Assembly: GCA_903823545.1 (NCBI GenBank)
Contig: CAIJTL010001180.1
Location: 1-8,970, forward strand
Origin: an uncultured Planctomycetaceae bacterium
GTDB lineage: Bacteria > Planctomycetota > Planctomycetia > Planctomycetales > Planctomycetaceae
DNA: 8,970 nucleotides
Direction: 5' to 3'
Below are positions 1-7,475 of the stretch, one piece after another. Under the pieces are notes generated by a model. The model had not been told where the DNA came from. It ran no database searches and worked only from the letters and a program-made list of their open reading frames with translations. The translations under genes were made by a program, and so were the position numbers. Position 1 is the stretch's first letter. Each line of letters starts with the position of its first letter.

Positions 1-50
1 ACGGGGTGGCTTCTGCAAACGGTGTCATGGAGCAGCAAAGCCGTCACCAA

Positions 51-332
51 ACTAACCCGACGCGTGAGTTTTGAAGTTGCGCGTTTCGAAAGTCGCGAAG
101 CGACGTCAGCAGATAGCCTTGAGCGTAAGCCCAAGGATTTGTTGGAAATCGTGCGGCTCTCCGAGAGTTTCCAACATTTCTCTGCGGGCTTACGCCCGCA
201 GCTATCTGCTGTCGTCGCTTCGCGACTCAACAGCGCAACTTCTAAACGCGTCAGCGAGGGCGAATGCTCAAGAGCGCTTCGTCGCGAATGCTGTCGGCTG
301 AGCGATCGCCCTCGCTCACGCGTCGGGTTAGT
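51..332. repeat. Composite nested inverted-repeat element (about 282 bp)
   Basis: The outer ends are a perfect 18-bp inverted repeat: ACTAACCCGACGCGTGAG at 51-68 and its exact reverse complement at 315-332. Inside lies a second series of nested arms sharing one centre near 158-162: 73-82 with 233-242 (10 bp, perfect), 91-117 with 201-227 (27 bp, one mismatch), 123-132 with 186-195 (10 bp), 141-148 with 168-175 (8 bp) and 157-160 with 164-167. The right part forms its own stem, 247-263 with 306-322 (17 bp, one mismatch), so the right end can pair with two partners. I see no target-site duplication and no transposase. An open frame crosses the element, but its codons follow the palindrome and I do not consider it a gene. 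The form suggests a non-autonomous dispersed intergenic repeat; copy number is unknown from this window. Confidence 0.8.
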
Positions 333-1046
333 GGGTTGATTCCTTCATGGTCTTTTCACCGCCACAAGTTTTTCAACGTCGGCAGACGTGGCGGATTGTC
401 CCGGTGCGACGCACCAAACATCGATTGAGTGTTCGGCCGAAGTGATCTCGCGACCAAGGCGGCTGTCTGAAAAGACCGGCGAGCCAATGGGCGTTTGCGC
501 TGGTCCCACCCTACCGTTTCTGCAATCCGACGCATTAGCCGACCGTGACGCAAACATGCATGGTCCTGGCGTGCAATCGACCCCTCAGTAGGAAGAATGC
601 GTCGCTTGATAGAACCTCATCATCGGTCTCCTGGAAGAAGAAGCGGCTGATCCGGAAAACCCAAGGTGGCCTTACATCGACCAGCCTGCGAGCCTCCCGG
701 CATCGCGCCAAAACTTAGGACAGGCACCGCCATTCCAGGAGGCCATGATAAGTATCAGCTCTTTGGACAATGTGGATGGGTTATGTTGAGAACTATTCAC
801 CTTTGAGAGCATGGCATCACCGTGACCAATGACGAGCGGCTTCCAAATCTCGCTCAGCGATCCAATTCAACCCGTCCGTGATCGGACGCCTTGGAAAACG
901 ACCGACCGATCTTTCCACAGAGCATCTTTCAGTGGTTCGAGGCTTTTGCTCTACGATGGGGGACCACACAATCTCACGGCGAAGGAACAAGCCTGTTTTC
1001 GCTGAGGCAAATTCCGTGGGCGTTTGGTTGAGGACTCACATTCGGT
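333..1046. other. Gene-poor stretch, no recognised gene
   Basis: About 700 bases without a supportable gene. Short open frames exist on both strands (for example 388-591 plus and 345-557 minus), but they overlap each other and resemble no family I know. Two start-less or weak-start plus-strand stretches read somewhat protein-like: 613-786 (acidic, with a Pro/Trp/Tyr-rich middle) and 891-1031 (a TTG-initiated 46-residue frame ending 15 bases before the glycosyltransferase). I cannot assign either; they may be debris of decayed genes or chance. The promoter of the glycosyltransferase gene probably lies near the right end, but I see no clear -35/-10 pair. Confidence 0.5.
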
Positions 1047-2141
1047 ATGCGTATCGCCTTCTTAACGTCGGGACGTCTCGTCCCCAGCAGTCGGTTTCGA
1101 GTGTTGGCGTTCGTCCCGCATTTACAGCAGCTTGGCCATGAATGTCTCGTCTTGCCGAGTCGTCCCGAGAAGTATGCGTCGTGGCCGTTGTTGGGATTTC
1201 GGTTGAGTGGGCAGATCAAACGCTGGCATCGCAAGCAAGACCTCGCGGAACTGAGGCGTTGGTCGCCAGATGTCGTGGTCCTCGAACGCGAACTTTTCAG
1301 CGATGAGACATTCGATGTCGAGCAAGCGTTGCGGCAAATCTGCAGACGGTTAGTGCTCGATATCGATGATGGGCTCTTCGTGCTAAACCGCGCTAAGTTT
1401 GAGGTGCTCTGCGGACTCAGCGATCACATCATTGCTGGAAACGAATTACTGGCTGTTCGAGCCAGGTCGATCAACTCGCGCGTGACAGTTATCGCGACGT
1501 GCGTTGATTTGGAACGGTATCAGTACGGTGCGAGTCAGGACGATTTCAAAACGCAGAATTCAAATTCTGCAACACTCAGCTCTGAGGACTCTGGTCGTCG
1601 GCTCGTTATGGGGTGGACCGGGACGGCGGCGAATATCGAATACCTCGAAGTGTTGCGGCAACCACTTCGGCAATTGGCTCGTGAGTTCTCCTTTGAATTG
1701 CGTGTGATTGCGGAGTCAGATCAGCGTTTGAAACAACTGAATCTTGAGAGCGACGGTGTCACGACTCGCTTTATCAAATGGTCTGAAGCGAACGAGATCA
1801 AAGAACTCAAAGCCTTCGATATTGGCCTGATGCCGATGCCGGATACAGATTGGACTCGCTACAAGTGCGGCCTCAAGATTTTGCAGTACATGGCGTTGGG
1901 CATTCCGTCAGTTGCGTCCCCAGTGGGAGTCAATTCGGAGATCATTCGACACGGAAAAACCGGGTGGCTCGCCACGACTCCTGACGAATGGACTTTTTTG
2001 CTCAGACAGTTGTTGAGCAACCAAGCCATGCGGACGTCGGTGTCCGCTGCCGCGCGACGCACGGTCGAAGAACGCTATTCAGTGGCGGCACAGCTTCCTC
2101 GACTTAACGCTTGCCTGGAGGCCGTGTTCAACGGCTTGTAG
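1047..2141 (+). CDS. GT-B fold glycosyltransferase, GT4-like
   Basis: A 364-residue cytoplasmic or membrane-associated glycosyltransferase, probably moving a sugar from a nucleotide-sugar donor to a glycan or lipid-linked acceptor. The N-terminal Rossmann-like domain starts MRIAFLTSGR (residues 1-10) and has the early acceptor-side pattern SSRFRVL. A DIDDGL segment lies at 105-110. The C-terminal donor-binding domain begins near 186 (MGWTGTAANIEYL) and contains FDIGLMPMPD (257-266) followed by KCGLKILQYMALGIPSVAS (273-291), the usual GT4 donor-site region with its helix and the G-x-P-x-V-A-S strand. A hydrophilic Ser/Asn/Asp-rich linker (about 160-186) separates the domains. No membrane segment or signal peptide is evident. 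The ATG at 1047 starts directly at the domain; a GAGG at 1030-1033 is rather far upstream to be a strong ribosome site. Length is typical. Donor and acceptor cannot be told. No other polysaccharide gene is in view, so it may be a lone gene or the end of a cluster to the left. Confidence 0.88.
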   Translation: MRIAFLTSGRLVPSSRFRVLAFVPHLQQLGHECLVLPSRPEKYASWPLLGFRLSGQIKRWHRKQDLAELRRWSPDVVVLERELFSDETFDVEQALRQICRRLVLDIDDGLFVLNRAKFEVLCGLSDHIIAGNELLAVRARSINSRVTVIATCVDLERYQYGASQDDFKTQNSNSATLSSEDSGRRLVMGWTGTAANIEYLEVLRQPLRQLAREFSFELRVIAESDQRLKQLNLESDGVTTRFIKWSEANEIKELKAFDIGLMPMPDTDWTRYKCGLKILQYMALGIPSVASPVGVNSEIIRHGKTGWLATTPDEWTFLLRQLLSNQAMRTSVSAAARRTVEERYSVAAQLPRLNACLEAVFNGL

Positions 2142-2197
2142 TCTGTTTGCCACTCTGCATGAACTGGCTCAACAACTCTTTGAAGTGGCAGAAGGGT

Positions 2198-2264
2198 GAC
2201 AGCGAATCAAGATTAGGCAGCGAATAGGTTGCCTCCATTCGCTGCCTAATCTTGATTCGCTGTC
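2198..2264. repeat. Perfect 28-bp inverted repeat (hairpin) after the glycosyltransferase
   Basis: Bases 2198-2225 are the exact reverse complement of 2237-2264, with an 11-base loop (AGGTTGCCTCC) between them. Each arm carries the octamer CAGCGAAT twice (2200-2207 and 2218-2225 in the left arm), so the element holds four copies. A further 9-bp inverted pair, TCTGTTTGC at 2142-2150 and GCAAACAGA at 2272-2280, encloses it and begins immediately after the glycosyltransferase stop codon. In RNA this would be a very stable stem and could end or protect the upstream transcript, but there is no T-run on either side, so it is not a standard intrinsic terminator. It may equally be a dispersed repeat unit or a protein-binding palindrome. 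Confidence 0.85.
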
Positions 2265-2397
2265 GTTCCTTGCAAACAGAGTTAGCATGATCGAGTCTTG
2301 CCAAGCGAACGATCGTTTTGTTGGCCACGACAAAGCAGATTGAAGATAGCGATTTCGGTGCCGAAGAATCTTCTCACAAAACTTGGATCACACAACT

Positions 2398-3918
2398 ATG
2401 CCGCAATCATCGGCTGCTTTGAATTCGTTGATGTTGTTTCTGGCCTTGTCCATCACAACACAGCCAGCAAACGCGAAGGAACAGTCGCCGACAAAGACGG
2501 GCACCAAGAACGTCGTTGTGATGGTTGCTGATGATCTCGGCTTGCAGCTTGGTTGCTATGGCGACATGCAGGCGAAGACTCCGAATATCGATCGCTTGGC
2601 GGGAGAGGGCGCTCGCTTCACGCGAGCCTATTGCACGACCGCCAGTTGTTCGGCGAGCCGGTCTGTCTTGATGACGGGCCTCTTCAACCACACGACCGGG
2701 CACTACGGACACGCGCACGGCGACGGGCATTTCTCGACCTATGATTCCGTGAAGACGCTGCCGGTGATGCTGACCGAGGCTGGTTATCGCACTTGCTCGA
2801 TCGGCAAATATCACCTCGCACCGGAAGCGACGTATCGCTTTGAGTTCTATCGCAACGAAGGGATTCAAGGCTCACGTAATTCCGTCCGCATGGCTGAGAA
2901 TGCGAAGGCGTGGATCGCGGAGAAAGACGATCGTCCCTTCTTTCTCTATTGGTGTAGCACCGACCCGCATCGAAGTGGGCCGAGTGGGTTTGGAAACTCT
3001 CCGAAGGATGATGCGTTTCCTGGGGTGAAGTCGGTTCGCTTCAAACCGGAAGAGATGCAGGTCCCGTCTTGGTTGCCCGATGATCCTGTCGTGCGGCAAG
3101 AGTGGGCGGAGTACTACGAAGCGACAAACCGATTCGATCAAGGGGTCGGAGCACTGATGCAAGCGCTGCGTGAAACCGGACATTGGGAAGATACCCTGGT
3201 TCTTTTACTGAGCGACAATGGTCCGCCGTTTCCCGGGGCGAAGACGAATCTTTACGACCCAGGTTCTCGATTGCCGTTGATCGTGCGCGACCCGACTCCA
3301 GCGAGCCGCCAGAGCGATGGAAAGACAACCGACGCACTCGTCGCGTGGGTTGATATCACGCCCACGATTCTCGATTGGTGCGGCGTGAAACCGGTCGGCT
3401 TGCCAGTCGTTCCGCAAGAGAACGGCACGCCGGCCGAACTTGCTCGCAAGCAAAAGAATGGGGTGTTGAAGCCGCTGAAGTTTCACGGCCGCTCATTCTT
3501 AAAGGCGCTTGCCGATGAGCACGCATCTCAGCATGGCTTCAACGAAATCTTTGGTTCGCACACGTTTCATGAAGTGACGATGTATTACCCGATGCGATCT
3601 GTGATCTCTGGTCAGCACAAATTGATCTTCAATATCGCAAATCCGCTCCCCTATCCGTTTGCGTCCGACTTGCAGGAATCGCCGACATGGCAAATGGTGC
3701 TCAAGACGAAGCTCCCGCAATACGGTAAACGTTCGACGTCGGCGTACATTCATCGTCCTCGCTTTGAGTTGTATGACCTCAGCACTGACCCCGACGAAGT
3801 GCAGAATCTCGCGGACGATCCGCAACACGCTCAACGCATTGCGGAGCTGAAGGACAAACTCAAAGCGTGGCAAAAACAGACGCGCGACCCGTGGGCGACG
3901 AAGTGGGATTACGAATGA
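2398..3918 (+). CDS. Exported S1-family sulfatase (formylglycine-dependent)
   Basis: Hydrolyses sulfate esters or N-sulfate groups, probably on a sulfated polysaccharide outside the cytoplasm. Numbered from the ATG at 2398 (506 residues). A hydrophobic signal-peptide-like segment spans about 8-19, with an ANA cleavage site at 24-26. Metal-binding Asp45-Asp46 (VADD) follow. The sulfatase signature CSASR at 84-88 supplies Cys84 for conversion to formylglycine; its third position is Ala rather than the commoner Pro. Further expected active-site elements are GKYHL (126-130), DPH (179-181), SDNG (262-265) and Lys272. The C-terminal [17 protein letters not shown] pattern is typical of S1 sulfatases. 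The overall motif set reminds me of the heparan N-sulfatase-like branch, but the substrate is not established. A TTG at 2383 in the same frame is an alternative start; I prefer the ATG because it puts the hydrophobic segment near the N-terminus. Neither start has a good ribosome site. The signal peptide lacks an obvious basic n-region. No formylglycine-generating enzyme gene is in the window, so maturation must come from elsewhere. Confidence 0.93.
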   Translation: MPQSSAALNSLMLFLALSITTQPANAKEQSPTKTGTKNVVVMVADDLGLQLGCYGDMQAKTPNIDRLAGEGARFTRAYCTTASCSASRSVLMTGLFNHTTGHYGHAHGDGHFSTYDSVKTLPVMLTEAGYRTCSIGKYHLAPEATYRFEFYRNEGIQGSRNSVRMAENAKAWIAEKDDRPFFLYWCSTDPHRSGPSGFGNSPKDDAFPGVKSVRFKPEEMQVPSWLPDDPVVRQEWAEYYEATNRFDQGVGALMQALRETGHWEDTLVLLLSDNGPPFPGAKTNLYDPGSRLPLIVRDPTPASRQSDGKTTDALVAWVDITPTILDWCGVKPVGLPVVPQENGTPAELARKQKNGVLKPLKFHGRSFLKALADEHASQHGFNEIFGSHTFHEVTMYYPMRSVISGQHKLIFNIANPLPYPFASDLQESPTWQMVLKTKLPQYGKRSTSAYIHRPRFELYDLSTDPDEVQNLADDPQHAQRIAELKDKLKAWQKQTRDPWATKWDYE

Positions 3919-4084
3919 TTGACCTCCTTGTTTCCACGTACCTTCTCAGAAGAACGACTGAGTGGTTGAAGCCGTCACGCAATCCTTATACCTTCTTGCC
4001 GTTCAATGCTCTTGGCTTAACGCTCTAGTCAAGTGCCCTTTGGTTGGTTGATCCGACCCCGCAGGTTTTTCAAGGCGGCATAAG

Positions 4085-5053
4085 ATGGCATCTGGAGCGG
4101 TTCCAATTGAGTCAGTCGACATGGGAACGTCGGGCCTTCCGGGCCGAAATGTTCTCGACATCGAAGTCATTCGATCGCTGAGTCAAAAATCTGATGCACG
4201 CGGCTTCCTGCGATTCGGCATCCACTTTTTGGTGATGGCTTCGACGGGATGGCTCGTGAAGGCGGCCCTACCGAATTGGTGGTTGATGATTCCGGCGATG
4301 GTGTTGCACGGATTCACGATCGTCACGATGTTCGCTCCGATGCACGAGTGCGTGCATCGCACGGTTTTCGCGACTCGCATTTTGAACGAGGCGTTCGGTT
4401 GGCTGGCGGGACTACTGGGGTTCTACAACTTCACGTACTACCGCTACTACCACACGTGGCACCATCGCTACACCCAAGACCCCGCTCGCGATCCTGAGTT
4501 GATGACACCCAAGCCGCGAAGCATCGCTGATTACGCTTGGGAGATTAGCTCCATCCCGTTTTGGTTAATGCGGCCGATGTCATTCTTGGGATTAGCATTC
4601 GGACGAACGCAAAAGTATCAGTTCGTGCCAGAGACCGCTCGATCAAAGATTGCGCTGTCGGCAAGTCTGCAACTGGCGGTCTATGTGGTCGGCATCGTGT
4701 CGATCGCGATGGGCTATTCTTACGCGTGGTTGTATTGGTTTCTTCCAGCCATGCTCGCTCAACCGCTGTTGCGAGCAATCTTGATCGTGGAACACACCGG
4801 CTGCACTCAAGATGAAAACGGCTTGACGAACACTCGGACGACGCTGACGAACCCGCTGATTCGACTGTTGATGTGGAATATGCCCTTTCACACCGAGCAT
4901 CACCTCTACCCGTCGATCCCATTTCATCAGCTTCCACTGGCTCATCAAAAGCTGAAAGAACACCTCGCACACCTTGCCCCGAATTACGTGGCCGCGAATC
5001 GGACGGTCATTCAGTCCGTCAGCGGCCCCCATCAACAGCCCATGTCGAGCTGA
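4085..5053 (+). CDS. Membrane fatty-acid-desaturase-family enzyme (di-iron, histidine box)
   Basis: A 322-residue integral membrane oxygenase of the PF00487 type, which uses a di-iron centre, O2 and an electron donor to desaturate or hydroxylate its substrate. All three histidine boxes are present: HECVH at 87-91, HTWHH at 123-127 and HTEHH at 269-273, plus an extra conserved-looking His237 in VEHTGC. Hydrophobic segments lie at about 42-60, 66-85, 103-115, 190-210 and 212-235, matching the usual four-helix-plus layout. The first 30 residues look poorly conserved; an internal ATG at 4121 (residue 13) is a possible alternative start. An AAGG lies just upstream of the chosen ATG. It is the first gene of a tight trio and ends 14 bases before the next gene. 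The substrate need not be a fatty acid: the same fold acts on sterols, carotenoids and amino-acid enol-ether precursors (RtxC in rhizobitoxine synthesis). The neighbours favour a small-molecule substrate, which is inference only. Confidence 0.9.
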   Translation: MASGAVPIESVDMGTSGLPGRNVLDIEVIRSLSQKSDARGFLRFGIHFLVMASTGWLVKAALPNWWLMIPAMVLHGFTIVTMFAPMHECVHRTVFATRILNEAFGWLAGLLGFYNFTYYRYYHTWHHRYTQDPARDPELMTPKPRSIADYAWEISSIPFWLMRPMSFLGLAFGRTQKYQFVPETARSKIALSASLQLAVYVVGIVSIAMGYSYAWLYWFLPAMLAQPLLRAILIVEHTGCTQDENGLTNTRTTLTNPLIRLLMWNMPFHTEHHLYPSIPFHQLPLAHQKLKEHLAHLAPNYVAANRTVIQSVSGPHQQPMSS

Positions 5054-5067
5054 TCGGAATATTGCCG

Positions 5068-6069
5068 ATGTCGAACCACGACGTATTCAAACTGCTGGAT
5101 TTCCGGCTTCAAGCGGGAACAACGCTGCCTGAAGCGCAGCTGGCGTACAAGACCTACGGCGAGCTGAACGCGACGAAGTCGAATGTGATTCTCTATCCGA
5201 CGTCGTATGCCGCGCATCATTCGGACATCGACTGGCTGATTGGCCCCGACAAGATTCTCGATCCGACGCGATATTTCATCGTCATCACGAACATGTTCGG
5301 CAACGGGCTGTCGACTTCGCCGAGCAACCTGGGTGACGCACCAACTCCGAGCTTCACACACATCGACAATATCACTGCTCAGCGTCGATTGTTGCGTGAG
5401 GTTTTCGGCGTCGAGCGGCTGGCATTGGCCTATGGATGGTCGATGGGAGCTCAGCAGGCTTTGCATTGGGGAGCGCTGTTTCCCGATGAGGTCGAACGAA
5501 TTGCCGCGGTGTGCAGTTCGGCGAAGACCACACCCCACAACATTGTGTTTCTCGAAGGGCTTCGCGCGGCACTCATTACTGATCCCGCCTGGAACGGTGA
5601 GCGTTTTACCGATCGCCCCGAACGCGGTCTGCGAGCCTTTGGTCGTATTTATGCTGGCTGGGCGATGTCGCAAGCGTTTTATCGCGAGCGGAAATATCTC
5701 GAACTTGGTTACTCGTCGTTGGAAGATTTTTTGATTCGAGATTGGGAAGCGAGCTTCCTTCGTCGCAACGCCGCGAACTTGTTGTCGATGATCGAGACCT
5801 GGAAACGATCGGACATCAGCGACAACGAAACGTTCTGTGGAGACATAGCGGCTGCGCTTGGCGCAATTCGTGCACGGACTCTGATCATGCCGAGTGAGAC
5901 CGATCTTTATTTCACACCAGACGATGCCTTCGCCGAATCGCGGCAGATGCCAAATGCGAGATATCTCCCAATTCCTTCGATTTGGGGACATCGCGCGGGC
6001 AATCCTGCAAAGAACCCCGCAGACCAATTGTTTCTGAAGAATGCCATTGCCGAACTGCTCAGCGCTTAA
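5068..6069 (+). CDS. MetX-like alpha/beta-hydrolase (homoserine acetyltransferase superfamily)
   Basis: A 333-residue cytoplasmic alpha/beta-hydrolase-fold protein. The N-terminal part (LAYKTYGELNATKSNVIL, 25-42) resembles the start of homoserine O-acetyltransferases, as does the FGNGLSTSPSN stretch (77-87). The nucleophile elbow is AYGWSMGAQQALHW (121-134) with Ser125; Asp279 (ETDLYF) and His308 (WGHRAG) complete a credible Ser-Asp-His triad. The protein is somewhat shorter than typical MetX and the elbow reads G-W-S-M-G, not the usual G-G-S-M-G. I therefore do not call it metX. It may acyl-transfer to a hydroxyl of an amino-acid-like acceptor, or act as a plain hydrolase. The frame stays open upstream to 4873 inside the desaturase gene, but residues before 5068 look like out-of-frame translation, while the ATG at 5068 begins directly at the family-like sequence, 14 bases after the desaturase stop. 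Translational coupling is likely. Confidence 0.88.
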   Translation: MSNHDVFKLLDFRLQAGTTLPEAQLAYKTYGELNATKSNVILYPTSYAAHHSDIDWLIGPDKILDPTRYFIVITNMFGNGLSTSPSNLGDAPTPSFTHIDNITAQRRLLREVFGVERLALAYGWSMGAQQALHWGALFPDEVERIAAVCSSAKTTPHNIVFLEGLRAALITDPAWNGERFTDRPERGLRAFGRIYAGWAMSQAFYRERKYLELGYSSLEDFLIRDWEASFLRRNAANLLSMIETWKRSDISDNETFCGDIAAALGAIRARTLIMPSETDLYFTPDDAFAESRQMPNARYLPIPSIWGHRAGNPAKNPADQLFLKNAIAELLSA

Positions 6070-6108
6070 GCAGCCTAGGCTGGACCTCTAGCTTGAGAGA
6101 CCACGCCG

Positions 6109-7410
6109 ATGTCGCTGCGCCAGAAAGCCGAAGAACTCGGCATTCGTTATTTTTTGGTTTCCTACTCTGACCTCTTCGGAACATCGCGAGCCAAGTTAGT
6201 TCCCGCGCAAGCGATCGACGATATCTGCGAAACGGGAGCCTCGTTCGCCGGGTTTGCGACGTGGCTCGACATGACTCCCGCTGATCCCGATGTCTTCGCC
6301 GCTCCCGATCCGAACAGCCTCATTCAATTGCCTTGGAAGCCGGAAGTCGGATGGCTGGCAGCAGACCCGTGGATGAATCGTCAGCCGGTGGCCCATGCTC
6401 CGCGCAATGTCCTCAAGGCTTCGCTCGCTCGGCTGGCCGAACGCGGCCAAGAGCTTCGGACTGGAGTCGAGTGTGAATTCTTCTTGCTCACTCCAGACGG
6501 GCAGGCGATCGCGGACCCGCGCGATGAGCAAGTCAAACCGTGCTATGACCAGCAAGCCTTGATGCGCCGGTTCGATCTCATCGCGGAGATCTGCGACTCA
6601 CTGATTCAGCTTGGTTGGGAGCCGTACCAGAACGATCACGAAGACGCGAACGGCCAGTTTGAAATCAACTGGAAGTATGCAGAAGCGTTGCAAACCGCCG
6701 ATCGACAGACCTTTTTCAAGTACATGGTTAAGACGTTGGCCGAGAAACATGGCATGCGAGCCACCTTCATGCCGAAGCCATTTTCGCGACTGACTGGCAA
6801 TGGCTGTCACACGCACATCTCGTTGTGGGATCGAAAGAGCGGCAAGAACCTTTTTGCGAATTCCGCCGATGTCGACGGCCTCTCATCAATGGCCTACGCA
6901 TTCATTGGTGGCATGTTGCATTCTGCTGAGGCGCTGAGCGCAATCGTAACTCCGACCGTGAATTCCTTTCGCCGCATCAACGCGCCGGTCACTTCATCGG
7001 GAGCGACCTGGTCGCCTAATACAATCAGCTACGCGGGCAACAACCGCACCCACATGATTCGCATTCCTGGCGGCGGACGAATTGAACTTCGTCTCTCCGA
7101 TGGTGCCGCCAGCCCTTACTTGTCCGCCGCCGCTATTCTCGAAACGGGGCTCGATGGCATCGATGAAAAGCGAGATCCCGGTCCTCGCCTTGAGATCAAC
7201 GCCTATCAAGACCGAAGCAAGCTCGAAGGTCTGCGCCACCTCCCCGATAATTTGTTCGATGCCCTACGAGCACTGGAAACCAACACTGTGCTGACAACAA
7301 GATTGGGCGCCGAATTCACACGCTCATACTTAAAACTCAAACGTGCCGAATGGCGAGACTATTCAAGCCATGTCTCCACGTGGGAATTTGCAAGAACGAT
7401 TGATTGTTAA
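6109..7410 (+). CDS. glnT: GlnT-type glutamine synthetase family protein (gamma-glutamyl-amide ligase)
   Basis: A 433-residue ATP-dependent ligase that joins ammonia, or an amine, to the gamma-carboxyl of glutamate. The N-terminal beta-grasp domain (about 10-100) includes SDLFGTSRAKLVP (20-32) and the GlnT-typical FAGFATWLDMTPADPD (46-61). The catalytic domain shows the metal ligands ECEFF (Glu121, Glu123), HEDANGQFE (177-185), the NGCHTH motif (231-236) near the glutamate site, and NNRTHMIRIP through RIELRLSDGAASPYL (311-338) for ATP and phosphate contacts. This pattern and the length fit the type III/GlnT group, which also contains gamma-glutamylmethylamide synthetase, so methylamine or another amine is a real alternative to ammonia. 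The position corresponding to the adenylylated Tyr of GlnA (NLYD) is NLFD here, with Phe383, so control by GlnE adenylylation is unlikely. It lies 39 bases after the MetX-like gene, as the third gene of the trio. N-methylglutamate synthase genes that often accompany methylamine use are not in the window. Confidence 0.9.
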   Translation: MSLRQKAEELGIRYFLVSYSDLFGTSRAKLVPAQAIDDICETGASFAGFATWLDMTPADPDVFAAPDPNSLIQLPWKPEVGWLAADPWMNRQPVAHAPRNVLKASLARLAERGQELRTGVECEFFLLTPDGQAIADPRDEQVKPCYDQQALMRRFDLIAEICDSLIQLGWEPYQNDHEDANGQFEINWKYAEALQTADRQTFFKYMVKTLAEKHGMRATFMPKPFSRLTGNGCHTHISLWDRKSGKNLFANSADVDGLSSMAYAFIGGMLHSAEALSAIVTPTVNSFRRINAPVTSSGATWSPNTISYAGNNRTHMIRIPGGGRIELRLSDGAASPYLSAAAILETGLDGIDEKRDPGPRLEINAYQDRSKLEGLRHLPDNLFDALRALETNTVLTTRLGAEFTRSYLKLKRAEWRDYSSHVSTWEFARTIDC

Positions 7411-7435
7411 GCGACCAGTTCGGCGGCAATGCAAC

Positions 7436-7459
7436 GAACGCTTCGCAGCCAAGCGGTTC
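7436..7459. other. Weak hairpin between the convergent glnT and argC genes
   Basis: GAACGCTT (7436-7443) can pair with AAGCGGTTC (7451-7459), with one bulged base and a 7-base loop. It sits in the 65-base gap where the trio and argC transcripts converge, the place where a bidirectional terminator would be expected. There is no T-run on either strand, so terminator function is only a guess; no better candidate is visible in the gap. Confidence 0.25.
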
Positions 7460-7475
7460 ATGAGCCGAGTCGAAC

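Noticed and set aside
1..74. Possible tail of an upstream gene entering from the left edge (frame ending at 72-74, or another ending at 53-55)
   Set aside because: Fewer than 25 residues are visible, more than one frame is open, and the end overlaps the repeat arm, so none can be supported.
22..339. Open frame across the 51-332 repeat
   Set aside because: Most of it translates the palindromic arms; no family resemblance and no ribosome site.
737..786. AGGAGG followed by ATG at 745, a 13-14-codon mini-gene
   Set aside because: The spacing is only 2 bases, too short for efficient initiation, and the peptide is not recognisable.
2383..2397. TTG start of the sulfatase, five codons before the ATG
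   Set aside because: Possible, but it moves the hydrophobic signal segment further from the N-terminus and has no better ribosome site; the ATG at 2398 is simpler.
4873..5067. Upstream extension of the MetX-like gene into the desaturase gene
   Set aside because: The extra 65 residues are low-quality, Arg/Ser/Pro-rich sequence overlapping the desaturase HTEHH region in another frame; family-like sequence begins at the ATG at 5068.
5032..6027. Long minus-strand open frame (331 codons) opposite the MetX-like gene
   Set aside because: Its translation has no recognisable domain, is rich in Arg, Cys and His as expected for an antisense frame, and lies wholly over a well-supported plus-strand gene.
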